A DNA stretch of 64,000 nucleotides from JAGVPT01 sp035505655 (GCA_035505655.1 DATJQP010000020.1:9793-73792); one strand, 5' to 3'. Shown: positions 43,476 to 52,089, numbered from the stretch's first letter. Numbers and translations are program-made. The notes: a model not told the origin generated them from the sequence alone.

Positions 43476-44321
43476 ATGATCCCCCCACACCTTCATTCCC
43501 AGCTCAAAATGTTGGAGGCGAGAAAGGAAGGGAAGCTCTCCGGCCGCCGGCGCATTGCCGTTTTCGACCTGGATAACACCCTCCTTGTCGGGGACATCGG
43601 GGAGGCAGTCTTCGCGAGGCTTCTTCGGGATGGCGCACGGCTTGCGTGCGGCTGGAAGGAGTATGAATCGTTTCTCCGGTGCGACCAATCGGCGGCGTAC
43701 CGCCTTGTCGTCGAGACGATGGCGGGCCTCTCTCCGGCCGAGGTCGAAAGGGCGACCATCAAGGTGCTGAGCCAGCCGGAGCCGTTCATCGAGGTGGAAG
43801 GAACCGGGGTTCCGGTTCCGAGAGTGAACAGAACAATGAGAGAATTCGCCGCCGAGGTTCAGGAGCGTGGCTACGAAGTCTACGTGATTTCGGCGAGCAA
43901 CCAGACTTCGGTGCGGATCGTTTGCGAAGATTTTTTTGGGATTTCGCCGAAGCGGTGTTTCGGGCTAGAACTGTCAGTGGCCGGAGGACGCTTCACCAAC
44001 GTGCTAAAGACGCCTTATCCGATCGGTGCGGGCAAAGTCGAGCTCTATCGGGCGATTGCCGGTGACCTTCTTCCGCAGATCACTGCGACCGACAGCTTCA
44101 TCGACGCGCCGCTTCTTTCACTGACAGATCCGCTTGGACTTTCGGTGTGGGTGGGAAAAAGCCGGATGGAATTCAAAGCCGTCAGGGATCGCTTGCGTTT
44201 GCCTCAACACCTCTGTTTCGTTCAGAGGCCCATGGATCAGAACCTCAGGAAGAGGGTCCGGATCCTTGGGGAACAATGGAGCAGAGTGGACGATTCTCCT
44301 TCCGCGATAACGGAGACGTGA
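43476..44321 (+). CDS. HAD-IB family phosphatase (SerB/lipid phosphatase-like)
   Basis: A 281-residue haloacid dehalogenase phosphatase. Motif I FDLDNTLL (residues ~30-37), a helical cap, motif II YVISASNQ, the Lys in YPIGAGKVE and motif IV TDSFIDAPLLSL, in which the usual SDS-x-x-D is replaced by DSFID. The 15-residue lead before the fold and the C-terminal ~50 residues are specific to this protein. The substrate could be phosphoserine or a lipid/sugar phosphate; the neighbouring glycosyltransferase and metallophosphoesterase favour glycolipid metabolism. Its last 85 bases overlap the end of the convergent glycosidase gene. Confidence 0.8.
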   Translation: MIPPHLHSQLKMLEARKEGKLSGRRRIAVFDLDNTLLVGDIGEAVFARLLRDGARLACGWKEYESFLRCDQSAAYRLVVETMAGLSPAEVERATIKVLSQPEPFIEVEGTGVPVPRVNRTMREFAAEVQERGYEVYVISASNQTSVRIVCEDFFGISPKRCFGLELSVAGGRFTNVLKTPYPIGAGKVELYRAIAGDLLPQITATDSFIDAPLLSLTDPLGLSVWVGKSRMEFKAVRDRLRLPQHLCFVQRPMDQNLRKRVRILGEQWSRVDDSPSAITET

Positions 44322-46612
44322 GTTGGCGACGATGAGGTCGCGCTTGTGATCCTGAATGGGAGCCTGAAGACGATCTCCGTGGGGACCGACTCGCCGTCGA
44401 AGGCTCCTTCGAATTCCACGCGCGCACTCGATTCACCCGTGAAGGTGAGAGTGCAGGAAATCGATCCGAATTTCGTCGGCACGTTGAGCAGTCTCACGTT
44501 TTTCCCCTTCCTGACAAGCCTTCCCCCGCTTCCATCGAAAATCAGGATCTTTTCTTCGAATTCTCTCACAAGGCAATCTCTCAGGAAAAGGACGATCTCT
44601 GCGGCAGCCCATCCGTGGTGGCCGTCTCCCATCGCGCCTCCCATCGTCCGCGGATGAACAGCCTCGGGGAAAGAGAAAGGACTCCGGGCCTGCCGGAAGA
44701 TCGTCTCCGCCACCTCCCACGCCTCCTCACTATCTCCGAGCAGAAGATGAGCATGAGCGATCTGAAGCGTCAAATAAGGGTTGTAGCCGGAATGGACGAT
44801 CGGGTGAAAGAAACCGCGATCATCGACGTAGCGGTTCGTGATTTCACGGAGAGTCGTACGGGGAGCTGATGTCTCCGATTCGAAGAGCCAGAGCGGGTAG
44901 AGGGATGCAACGCAACCGATCGCGCTTTCATCGAACTCACGCTCTTCTGTCGCTGGAATCAATCCCTTGCCGCGCCTCGCGCCTGCCCGTTCGAACGATT
45001 CGACGAGATCCCTCGTCAACCTCGCGGCCTCCTCTCCGAAAAGCTTTGCGTCTCGCGGAACCCTCAGGATCGTTGCGATCGTTGCCATCGACCGGAGTCC
45101 TGCAAGCGACCAGAAACTATCCCAATAGTATTGATCGACAGTACCGAGGTGCTCCGCACTGAGACTCGGAGGCATGAGACCGTTGGGAGATCGTTTTTTC
45201 TTCCGCACAATCCAGAGCGCGGCTCGCCGGAGTGCGGGATACCAATTTCTGAGCCACAACAACTGGCGTGTGAGAAGGAAGTGCTGATGGACCGACCAGA
45301 TGACGCCGCCGTTGGAGTCCCATTCTCCGTCGGGTCCCCTGAAAAAACCGTCGGGAGTCTGTCCGTCGGGGAACGCGTCGATGACCTCCTTCGCCCGGCG
45401 GCCGAATCCAAGAAGATCGAGCGCGCGCACCATCAGTGTCGCATCGCGGTACCAAAAGTGGTGATAGAGGAACGGGCCCGGCGAGATGAAGCTGGCGTCG
45501 TTCAGCTCGAGGAGCGCAAGCCGGCTGGCCTCGAAGATCCTCTGAAGGTCCTCATCCGCGAACTCGAACGTCCCCCCCTGCGAAAGCTCTTTTTCCCATT
45601 TGACCTCCTGCTCGGATTTTCTCTTCTCGTATGCCACGCGCCATGTCTGCTTTGTGCCCCGCTTCTCGAGTTGCTTCCGGTCGGCGAGGGCGGAGCTGTA
45701 GTGAACGCGCTTCTCTTCGGACGGACCGAGATCAAAGGTGAAAAAGGCCGTTGCGTGCGCAAAACCGTTCCTGCAATGGACCGATTGCTTTGAGGATTCG
45801 TTGAGGGTGTCGAGCCCCCTTTGCCGGAGGAGATGAGCGACGTCTCCCGATTCGAGTGACGAGAAGGAGACATGATCCGGCGGCTCCGCGAAGGCGATGC
45901 CCGGAGATTTATTGACATAGGCAATGCGCGGAGAATGAAATTCGACCGAAAAGACGGGAGCGACTCCTTCGGGGTTGAACGGACGTATCGCCACGCCGAC
46001 TGCTCCCGATTTCTTCTCGCCGCTCATATTCCGAAGCACTCCCTTCGCAAAAAGGATATCGATGCCGTGATTTGTGGTCGCGGCGAAATGCTCGACGGTG
46101 AAGCGGAGGCCGGTGACATTGAACGTCGTTGTCAGGACCGGGAAGTTCGCGCCGATCGCTTGATCCGCCGAGGGGGCCAACGAAGGAAAGAACGGCTTCC
46201 CATCCACCACGACCCAGGTGTCGATCGACCATTCGGAGGGGAGGGGGGTGGCAAGGCCGCGAGGGTCGACGATTGCCTCGTGGTAGCCGTTCAAGGTCCC
46301 GACGGTCGTCCAGTTTCGGTGGGTGACGTTGATGAGAAGGGGATTCTGCCCCCTCGGGATGAAGCTTTCGGTTCCCGGGTCGAGCTGACGGTTCACCCAG
46401 TAGGGAAAGAGCCAATCGCTCCGCATCTGAAGGAACGCGAAGTTCAAGAGACCCCTGACGATAAGCGGCGCGCTGAGCTGGAAGAGTTCCCGCGGGAATC
46501 CCTTCCCGTCGACGTCGCTGAACCTTCCTGCGATTTGAAACTGCCGGATGGCCTCGTCCGAAAGGTGCATCCGCCTCAGAGCTTGCTCGAGAATGTAGGA
46601 ATTCAACGTCAC
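44237..46612 (-). CDS. Six-hairpin (alpha/alpha)6 glycosidase-like protein
   Basis: A ~791-residue cytoplasmic-type glycosidase related to trehalase/glucoamylase-like (MGH1-like) families. An N-terminal beta-rich region (residues ~20-340: FIPRGQNPLLINVTHRNW, FTVEHFAATTNHGIDILFAKG) is followed by the helical barrel with FLYHHFWYRDATLMVRALDLLG, DGFFRGPDGEWDSNGGVIWSVHQHF (acid residues) and DQYYWDSFWSLAGL, then a C-terminal beta domain. The exact substrate, probably an alpha-glucan or mannoside, is unknown. GTG 46612 is chosen as start; TTG 46681 and ATG 46570 are alternatives. Convergent with the HAD gene and overlapping it by 85 bases. Confidence 0.75.
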   Translation of the reverse strand: MTLNSYILEQALRRMHLSDEAIRQFQIAGRFSDVDGKGFPRELFQLSAPLIVRGLLNFAFLQMRSDWLFPYWVNRQLDPGTESFIPRGQNPLLINVTHRNWTTVGTLNGYHEAIVDPRGLATPLPSEWSIDTWVVVDGKPFFPSLAPSADQAIGANFPVLTTTFNVTGLRFTVEHFAATTNHGIDILFAKGVLRNMSGEKKSGAVGVAIRPFNPEGVAPVFSVEFHSPRIAYVNKSPGIAFAEPPDHVSFSSLESGDVAHLLRQRGLDTLNESSKQSVHCRNGFAHATAFFTFDLGPSEEKRVHYSSALADRKQLEKRGTKQTWRVAYEKRKSEQEVKWEKELSQGGTFEFADEDLQRIFEASRLALLELNDASFISPGPFLYHHFWYRDATLMVRALDLLGFGRRAKEVIDAFPDGQTPDGFFRGPDGEWDSNGGVIWSVHQHFLLTRQLLWLRNWYPALRRAALWIVRKKKRSPNGLMPPSLSAEHLGTVDQYYWDSFWSLAGLRSMATIATILRVPRDAKLFGEEAARLTRDLVESFERAGARRGKGLIPATEEREFDESAIGCVASLYPLWLFESETSAPRTTLREITNRYVDDRGFFHPIVHSGYNPYLTLQIAHAHLLLGDSEEAWEVAETIFRQARSPFSFPEAVHPRTMGGAMGDGHHGWAAAEIVLFLRDCLVREFEEKILIFDGSGGRLVRKGKNVRLLNVPTKFGSISCTLTFTGESSARVEFEGAFDGESVPTEIVFRLPFRITSATSSSPTHVSVIAEGESSTLLHCSPRIRTLFLRF

Positions 46613-46806
46613 GGTTGATAAGAGATGATAGGAGAATAAGGAACACTCATCGAATATAGAGCCATATCGTCGGTGTATCAATAGGCCAATGGGCCAAAAC
46701 GCTTTGTTATCATAGATTTAACAATTTCTTAAAGCGGGACACATCACTGCCTAATCGGCATGATCTATTTTTGTGCATCCGAAAGCAAACAGCCGATGGA
46801 GGAAGA

Positions 46807-46992
46807 ATGACAAACTCGCATGAAAATGTTCAACAGCCGTTTCCATTCTGGCTTCTTGAGGAGTTCAGTGCCGGCGAGAGTTTTTCCGAAGAAGAGTTGA
46901 GGCCGATCAGCGACGCCGAATTCTTCTCCTGGATGGGGATCCTCTCCATCGCGCTTCTTGTCTACGGCTTCGTCTTTCATTTCATCGCCTGA
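46807..46992 (+). CDS. Small membrane protein, 61 residues
   Basis: An open frame with a strong AGGAGGAAGA just before ATG 46807. Acidic N-terminal part (HENVQQPFPFWLLEEFSAGESFSEEELRPISDAEFF) and one C-terminal membrane helix (WMGILSIALLVYGFVFHFIA), suggesting a tail-anchored inner-membrane peptide. No family recognised. The strong ribosome site and the clear domain layout support expression despite the small size. Confidence 0.65.
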   Translation: MTNSHENVQQPFPFWLLEEFSAGESFSEEELRPISDAEFFSWMGILSIALLVYGFVFHFIA

Positions 46993-47043
46993 CCTGCGTC
47001 CTCTCCGGTAAACCATTCCGCATCTCCCGTGTCTCATACTATG

Positions 47044-47231
47044 CCTCGGAGTTGCCCCGAGGTTGGATTATTATCGGATGGATGTTTGATCCCCGACCTC
47101 TCATCTCCAGGGAACCCATTCCTGGACGGCCGGGGATAGCGGTACCGATCTTTAGTCCGGCGGGAAGGAGGGACGGGTAGACAGGGACGGACTACAGCCA
47201 ACCGTGTCGTTGACGCGGTTGGCTTTTTTTT
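47044..47231 (+). ncRNA. Candidate structured RNA ending in a terminator
   Basis: Three stems line up on the plus strand: CCTCGG/CCGAGG (47044-47062); ATCCCCG/CGGGGAT (47089-47137) enclosing TCCAGG/CCTGGA with an AA/TT extension; and the terminator 47196-47231 followed by eight T. No known RNA class is recognised. It could be a small RNA or the long 3' untranslated region of the small membrane gene ending at 46992. Confidence 0.35.
47196..47231 (+). terminator. Strong rho-independent terminator
   Basis: AGCCAACCGTGTC and GACGCGGTTGGCT form a 13-bp stem (one G-U) with a three-base loop, followed by TTTTTTT. It ends whatever transcript covers 46807-47195. Confidence 0.9.
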
Positions 47232-47263
47232 GCCTCCTCCTCCGCGTGACGACCGGGCAGTGC

Positions 47264-47305
47264 CTCCTGTCTCCTGCCTCCCGTCTTCCTCTCTCCCTCT
47301 TCTTG
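47264..47305. repeat. 7-base-periodic pyrimidine repeat, six units
   Basis: CTCCTGT, CTCCTGC, CTCCCGT, CTTCCTC, TCTCCCT, CTTCTTG follow without gaps. The CTCCTGT unit also occurs in the loci at 22897-22931 and 34854-34860, so this is a member of the same dispersed family. Confidence 0.65.
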
Positions 47306-47392
47306 CAAATTCAACCTCGAAGCGCTACTTTGACACAATTCAAGACCCACTCTTACTGGGGGGCATATTATCTCGCCTAGACCCGACTCCCG

Positions 47393-47968
47393 ATGAAAGT
47401 AGGCAAGACCCTCTATGTCTCCGACCGGAAATCCTGGCGACGGTGGCTGTCGAAACATTCCCGAAGGGCCCCCGAGATATGGCTCGTTTACTACCGGAAG
47501 GATAGCGGCAAAAAGAGGATACCGTACAACGATGCCGTCGAGGAAGCTCTCTGCTTCGGATGGATCGACAGCCTGACGAAGCCGAAGAACGCGGAGAGCT
47601 GGGTTCAGAGATTCACTCCAAGAAGAAAGGGGAGTCCTCTTTCGGAGATGAACAAAGAGCGCATACGACGTCTCATGAAATCGGGGAAGATGACTCCGGC
47701 CGGGCTTCGAAGCATTGAACATCACCTCGTCCTCCGCCCGAACCGCAGGCCCGCGCTGAAGGGATTTACGCTTCCCTCCGACATTCTCACGGCGCTAAAG
47801 GAGGACCCGAAAGTGTGGAAAAATTTCACACATTTTCCGGATCGGTACAAGCGAATCAGGGTAGCGTGGATTGACGGCGCCCGGAAGCGTCCTGAGGAGT
47901 TCGATAGGCGGCTACGGTATCTCATCAGAATGACCGCTGGCAATAAACGCTTCGGAATGGTACAATAA
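47393..47968 (+). CDS. YdeI/OmpD-associated family protein
   Basis: A 191-residue soluble protein. Residues ~5-75 match the family head: LYVSDRKSWRRWLSKH, APEIWLVYYRKDSGK and VEEALCFGWIDSLTKP; SWVQRFTPRRKGSPLSEMNKERIRRL follows. The C-terminal part (LTALKEDPKVWKNFTHFPDRYKRIRVAWIDGARKR, then MTAGNKRFG) corresponds to the bacteriocin-protection/OmdA region. Family members are linked to resistance to cationic peptides in some species, but the molecular role is unsettled. Short intergenic spaces on both sides; single gene. Confidence 0.85.
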   Translation: MKVGKTLYVSDRKSWRRWLSKHSRRAPEIWLVYYRKDSGKKRIPYNDAVEEALCFGWIDSLTKPKNAESWVQRFTPRRKGSPLSEMNKERIRRLMKSGKMTPAGLRSIEHHLVLRPNRRPALKGFTLPSDILTALKEDPKVWKNFTHFPDRYKRIRVAWIDGARKRPEEFDRRLRYLIRMTAGNKRFGMVQ

Positions 47969-48096
47969 TGGATAGTGCCGGGAAATGTGTCTTGTATCAT
48001 ATGTTCCCTGAAACGGCAGTCGCATCTTAAACTCGTCCTTCGGCATTTGTGTCTATTGAATAGATTGCTCAACCAACACCTATCTGCGGGAGAGAT

Positions 48097-48426
48097 ATGA
48101 AAAATTTCCTCAAAGCGCTTCTGCTCGCGGCGATGATGTCGATCGCCGTTCCTGCCCTTGCTCAGCTCCATGTCGGTTTGCATATCCAGGTCGGTCCTCC
48201 TCCGCCGCCGAGGGAAGAAGTCGTACCCCGTCCGCATGGGCACGTTATCTGGATCGATGGGTACTACCGCTGGCATCCGCATCGCCATGCCTATGTATGG
48301 GTGCGCGGCCATTGGGAGCGGCCGCCTCGTCCGCATTCCGTGTGGGTCCCTGGGCGTTGGGAACGCCGAAACGGCGAATGGGTCAACTTCGAGGGCCACT
48401 GGGCGAACGAACGAGTCCGGAAGTAA
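48097..48426 (+). CDS. YXWGXW repeat-containing secreted protein
   Basis: A 109-residue exported protein. Signal peptide ends PALAQ. The mature part has a PPPPPREE stretch and then repeated short motifs with Trp-His-Pro and Trp-x-x-Gly: WIDGYYRWHP, VRGHWERPPRPHSVWVPGRWERR, WVNFEGHW, the hallmark of YXWGXW/WXXGXW repeat proteins often placed in the periplasm or outer membrane. Function is unknown. GAGAGAT precedes ATG 48097. It ends in a strong terminator, so it is monocistronic. Confidence 0.8.
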   Translation: MKNFLKALLLAAMMSIAVPALAQLHVGLHIQVGPPPPPREEVVPRPHGHVIWIDGYYRWHPHRHAYVWVRGHWERPPRPHSVWVPGRWERRNGEWVNFEGHWANERVRK

Positions 48427-48456
48427 TTCTCCTGCCCCGACGGATTGTTGAACCAA

Positions 48457-48494
48457 AAGGGAAGCAGCCCGCCCACGGGCGGCTTCCCTTTTTT
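48457..48494 (+). terminator. Rho-independent terminator after YXWGXW gene
   Basis: AAGGGAAGC...GCTTCCCTT with inner GCCCG/CGGGC forms a near-perfect long stem, followed by TTTT. It lies 30 bases after the stop at 48426. Confidence 0.92.
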
Positions 48495-48623
48495 ATGTGC
48501 ATCTCTCACCCCCTTTTCTTATCTTGAACCGGATGCCCAAGGCATCCTCCGGGCGAAATCGTTGCCGCGGTGCAGCCCGGCGTTTCTCCCTCACCATTTA
48601 TTCCAAGAGACCGGAAGGAAGAT

Positions 48624-49370
48624 ATGAAGCATCTGTTGATTGTTGCTTTGCTTCTCGCCGTCGCCATCCCGTCCTACGCCCAGCGTTGGCAATGGCCCGA
48701 CAACCCGAAGAACCTCACCGTTCTGCCGAAAACGACCGGAGGAAGAGACCTCCAGCGCATCATGTTCGGCTTCACGGGAGGATTGGGCGTACGCTGCAAC
48801 TTCTGCCATGTGGGGGAGGAGGGGAAGGATTTCAGTGAGTACGATTTTGTGTCAGATGCCAAGCCGGAGAAGAACGAGGCACGGCTCATGCTCCAGATGA
48901 TGAACGCGGTCAACACCCAGTATCTTGCGAAGCTCGGGGTCGACAGCGCCTCCTCGATGAAAGTTTCATGTATCACGTGCCATCACGGTAATTCGAAGCC
49001 GGTGATGCTTGAGGACAAGCTCAAAGGGATCTTCGACCGCTTCGGCATCGATTCCACCATCCACCAGTACCGGGCCCTCCGCGAGCAGTACTATGGAGGC
49101 TTTACCTACGATTTCAAGGAAGGGACGCTCGTTCGTCTCGCCGACGAGATTTCGGGGGACGCCTCGAAGTCGGATGCAGCCATTGCGGTCCTCAAGCTGA
49201 ACATCGAACTCTATCCGAATTTCTCCTACTCCTACGTCCGTCTTGGAGGGCTCTACGAAACAGCGGGGAAGACCCAGGAGGCGATCGACAGCTATTCCAA
49301 AGCAGTGGCGCTGGATCCGAGAAACGGCATGGCACGGATGCGCTTGGAACGACTTCAAAACAAGAAGTAA
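48624..49370 (+). CDS. Di-haem c-type cytochrome with TPR domain
   Basis: A 248-residue periplasmic cytochrome. Signal peptide ends SYAQ. Two haem-binding CXXCH motifs, CNFCH and CITCH, sit in residues ~50-125; the surroundings (LQRIMFGFTGGLGVRCNFCHVG, NEARLMLQMMNAVNTQYLAKLG) resemble the photosynthetic reaction-centre cytochrome (CytoC_RC) family widely used in non-photosynthetic electron transfer. Two TPR-like repeats follow (SDAAIAVLKLNIELYPNFSYSYVRLGGLYETAGKTQEAIDSYSKAVALDP). Start ATG 48624 follows GGAAGGAAGAT. The partner oxidase is not in the window. Confidence 0.88.
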   Translation: MKHLLIVALLLAVAIPSYAQRWQWPDNPKNLTVLPKTTGGRDLQRIMFGFTGGLGVRCNFCHVGEEGKDFSEYDFVSDAKPEKNEARLMLQMMNAVNTQYLAKLGVDSASSMKVSCITCHHGNSKPVMLEDKLKGIFDRFGIDSTIHQYRALREQYYGGFTYDFKEGTLVRLADEISGDASKSDAAIAVLKLNIELYPNFSYSYVRLGGLYETAGKTQEAIDSYSKAVALDPRNGMARMRLERLQNKK

Positions 49371-49425
49371 TCCGGATCGGGAGGGCAACGGCACCCGTGC
49401 GCTCAACCATCTCCCCGACAGTCTC

Positions 49426-49854
49426 ATGATTGCCTTCAAGCACTCGGCCCTTCTCCACGCCCCGGTAGGAAAAGTGTTCGGTATTGTCGCCGATCCGGCA
49501 AGGATTCCGGAATGGCGCAAAGATGTTCCGCGGGTGAGCGGCATGAGCGGTCCGGTCATGGCGGGGACGACGTTCTACGAGGATGTGCATTTCATGGGAT
49601 CCAAGCGGCTTCTCATGATGATCGTGGAGCTTGTGCCGAACGAGAGGCTGGTCATCGAAGCACAGTCGGGGATGCCGTTACTTCCGGTACAGACCTTCAC
49701 CTTCGTCCCGGAAGATGGAGGTACGCGGCTCACGGTGTCGGTCCTCATGAAGAGCTCCGGATTCCTCACGATGATGGAGTTCATGCTTCCCGCCCAGCTT
49801 AAAAAGATGTGGGAACGGAATCTTGCGGAGCTCGAATTACTGCTGGCCGCGTGA
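49426..49854 (+). CDS. SRPBCC (START-like) family protein
   Basis: A 142-residue protein with the SRPBCC order: MIAFKHSALLHAPVGKVFGIVADPARIPEWRKDV, a central GTTFYEDVHFMG...VELVPNERLVIEAQSG, and PVQTFTFVPEDGGTRLTVSVLMKSSG before the long C-terminal helix (MMEFMLPAQLKKMWERNLAELELLL). These cavities bind lipids or aromatic ligands. It starts at ATG 49426, 55 bases after the cytochrome gene; the longer frame from 49243 overlaps that gene and is not used. Ligand unknown. Confidence 0.8.
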   Translation: MIAFKHSALLHAPVGKVFGIVADPARIPEWRKDVPRVSGMSGPVMAGTTFYEDVHFMGSKRLLMMIVELVPNERLVIEAQSGMPLLPVQTFTFVPEDGGTRLTVSVLMKSSGFLTMMEFMLPAQLKKMWERNLAELELLLAA

Positions 49855-49966
49855 GTCGGGGGAAAGAAGACGGGCGTTGCGACAAGAAAGCACGGCGTGT
49901 TGATTCTCCGCTCGGGATGGAGTACCTTCAGGGAACCTTTGACGCTCTCATGGAAGGGGTCATCCC

Positions 49967-50851
49967 GTGAGCACCTACCCGAAATCTCCCTACGATCTTG
50001 ATGATGAAGAATTCGCGTCGCTTGTCGATGAGCTTTCCGTCTGGTCCGCTCCCTTCGGTCTGAAACTTCTTGACACAATCATTCTCAGGGAAGGGATCTC
50101 GGTCCTTGACATCGGTTGTGGTCCCGGGTTTCCCCTCGTCGAGGTCGCCCTTCGTCTGGGGAAGACGTGCACCGTCTACGGAATCGATCCGTGGAAAGCG
50201 GCCGCCGCCCGGGCTCGAAAGAAGATCGAAGCGTTCGGTCTTACCAACGTCCATCTCATCGACGGAGTTGCCGAAGAGCTCCCGCTTCCCGATCACTCGA
50301 TCGATCTCATCGTTTCGAACAACGGAATCAACAATGTTCAGGACCTCCCCCGCGTCCTTCGTGAGTGCGCCCGTGTGGCCAGGGACGGCGCACAATTCGT
50401 CGCTACCGTCAATCTCCCGGAAACGATGACGGAGTTTTACGGCATCCTCACCGATGTGGTCCTTGAATCCGGGCTGGCAGAGCTTGTCCCAAAGATCCGC
50501 CAGCACATCCACCACAAACGGAAGCCCGTCGGCGAGCTTGAATCGCTCTTTCGTATAAGTGAATTCGGGATCCGTCGCGTTGCCCATGCCTCGTTCAGGT
50601 TCAGGTATCTCGACGGAAGTGCGATGATCTCGCATCCTTTCATCCGGTACGCCTTCATGGAGAGCTGGATCGCCCTTCTTCCCCCCGAACGCTCGAAGGA
50701 ACTCCTGGAAGAAGCAGAGTTGAGAATGAATCGCCGCGCACACGAGGCGGGGGAGTGGGATCTCACGATTCCGTTCATTGTCATCGATGCCTCACGGGAA
50801 CCGCGTGCCGGTCAGCCGCAGCCCCTCGCTGCAGAAGCCAATCATCACTGA
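49967..50851 (+). CDS. Class I SAM-dependent methyltransferase
   Basis: A 294-residue methyltransferase. SAM-binding motif I VLDIGCGPGFPLVEVALRLG (residues ~45-65), acidic motif YGIDPWKAA, GVAEELPLPDHSIDLIVSNNGINNV and PRVLRECARVARDGAQFV follow in order, as in UbiE/Coq5-type enzymes. The C-terminal part (IPFIVIDASREPR) is variable and likely determines the substrate, which cannot be predicted. GTG 49967 starts directly before STYPKSPYDL. It sits 14 bases before the MFS gene and may be cotranscribed. Confidence 0.87.
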   Translation: MSTYPKSPYDLDDEEFASLVDELSVWSAPFGLKLLDTIILREGISVLDIGCGPGFPLVEVALRLGKTCTVYGIDPWKAAAARARKKIEAFGLTNVHLIDGVAEELPLPDHSIDLIVSNNGINNVQDLPRVLRECARVARDGAQFVATVNLPETMTEFYGILTDVVLESGLAELVPKIRQHIHHKRKPVGELESLFRISEFGIRRVAHASFRFRYLDGSAMISHPFIRYAFMESWIALLPPERSKELLEEAELRMNRRAHEAGEWDLTIPFIVIDASREPRAGQPQPLAAEANHH

Positions 50852-50865
50852 AGTCCGGAAACCAG

Positions 50866-52089
50866 ATGTCAGATACTGACGCCGGCCTGAAGCGCCGATC
50901 GGCGGCCATCGCCTTCATTTTTGTTACGGTGGTCCTCGACGTTCTCGCCCTGGGGATTATCATCCCCGTCCTGCCCAAGCTGGTGGAGATATTCCTGGGC
51001 GGAGACACGGCACGCGCGGCCGAGATCTTCGGACTCTTCGGGACCGTGTGGGCGCTGATGCAGTTTCTCTTCTCTCCCGTTCTCGGAGCTCTCTCCGATC
51101 AATACGGACGACGGCGCGTCATCCTGATCTCTTGTTTCGGTCTCGGCGTCGATTACATCTTCATGGCGGTTGCTCCGACTCTCTGGCTCCTCTTCGTCGG
51201 GAGAGTGATATCGGGGATCACCGGCGCAAGCTATACCGCGGCCGGGGCCTACATTGCCGACGTGAGTCCTCCGGAGAAACGCGCCGCCGGGTTCGGGATG
51301 ATCGGGGCGGCATGGGGGCTTGGGTTTGTTCTCGGACCCGCGATCGGCGGCGTTCTCGGCGGAATAGATACACGCCTCCCGTTCTGGGTGGCGGCCGCGC
51401 TGACACTTCTCAACGCGCTTTACGGACTCTTCGTCCTACCCGAATCCCTCAGCGAAGCGCATCGCGAGAAATTCTCCTGGATGCGTGCCAACCCTCTCGG
51501 GGCCCTGAAACTTCTTCGCTCTCACCACGAATTGTTCCGCATCGCGACGTCGTCGGCTTTTTTCTACCTTGCGCACCAGGTGCTTCCCAGCGTCTTCGTC
51601 CTCTACGCCGGTTACCGCTACGGTTGGGATGAACGGACCGTCGGCCTGAACCTTGCCGTGTTTGGCGTTTGCGGGCTGATTGTTCAAGGGGGAATCGTAA
51701 AGAGGGTCGTGGCGGAATTCGGGGAACGACGGGCTCTCCTTTCGGGCCTTGTCTTTGGTATGATCGGCTTCGTGATCTATGCGTTCGCCCCGACCGGGGG
51801 GATCTTCTGGCTCGGCGTCCCCATCTTTTCGATGATGGGTCTTTACGGACCTTCGGCGCAGGGATTGATGACACGCCACGTCAGCGCGTCAGAACAGGGG
51901 CAGCTTCAGGGGGCGAACAACAGCATCATGGGGATCACCGGCGTCATCGGACCCGGAATATTCACCCTCACGTTTGCCTATTTCATTGGTGGGGGGAAAG
52001 ACCTTCAGTTGCCGGGTGCGCCATTTCTTGTTGCGGCGACCTTTATTCTTATCGCCTTCGCATTTGCCTGGAGAGTCGGGGGCGAGTAG
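50866..52089 (+). CDS. MFS efflux transporter of the TetA/TCR type
   Basis: A 407-residue twelve-helix transporter. Signature loop FSPVLGALSDQYGRRRVILIS between helices 2 and 3 (motif A, G-x-L-S-D-x-x-G-R-R), a GASYTAAGAYIADVSPPEKRAAGFGMIGAAWGLGFVLGPAIGG block typical of drug/H+ antiporters with 12 helices, and the second half with QGLMTRHVSASEQGQLQGANNSIMGITGVIG. It probably exports a small hydrophobic compound. ATG 50866 is preferred over the in-frame frame from 50755 that overlaps the methyltransferase. Confidence 0.9.
   Translation: MSDTDAGLKRRSAAIAFIFVTVVLDVLALGIIIPVLPKLVEIFLGGDTARAAEIFGLFGTVWALMQFLFSPVLGALSDQYGRRRVILISCFGLGVDYIFMAVAPTLWLLFVGRVISGITGASYTAAGAYIADVSPPEKRAAGFGMIGAAWGLGFVLGPAIGGVLGGIDTRLPFWVAAALTLLNALYGLFVLPESLSEAHREKFSWMRANPLGALKLLRSHHELFRIATSSAFFYLAHQVLPSVFVLYAGYRYGWDERTVGLNLAVFGVCGLIVQGGIVKRVVAEFGERRALLSGLVFGMIGFVIYAFAPTGGIFWLGVPIFSMMGLYGPSAQGLMTRHVSASEQGQLQGANNSIMGITGVIGPGIFTLTFAYFIGGGKDLQLPGAPFLVAATFILIAFAFAWRVGGE

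Larger units (their letters stand above)
46993..47392. other. Structured intergenic region, 400 bases
   Basis: Holds hairpins at 47044-47062 and 47089-47137, a terminator at 47196-47231 (all discussed as a possible RNA), then a 7-base repeat at 47264-47305 and the start region of the YdeI-like gene. No open frame is credible. Confidence 0.5.

Noticed and set aside
47044..47195. c-di-GMP riboswitch or 6S RNA
   Set aside because: I looked for the conserved c-di-GMP-I core and a 6S-type long bubble; neither fits well, so only a generic structured RNA is proposed.
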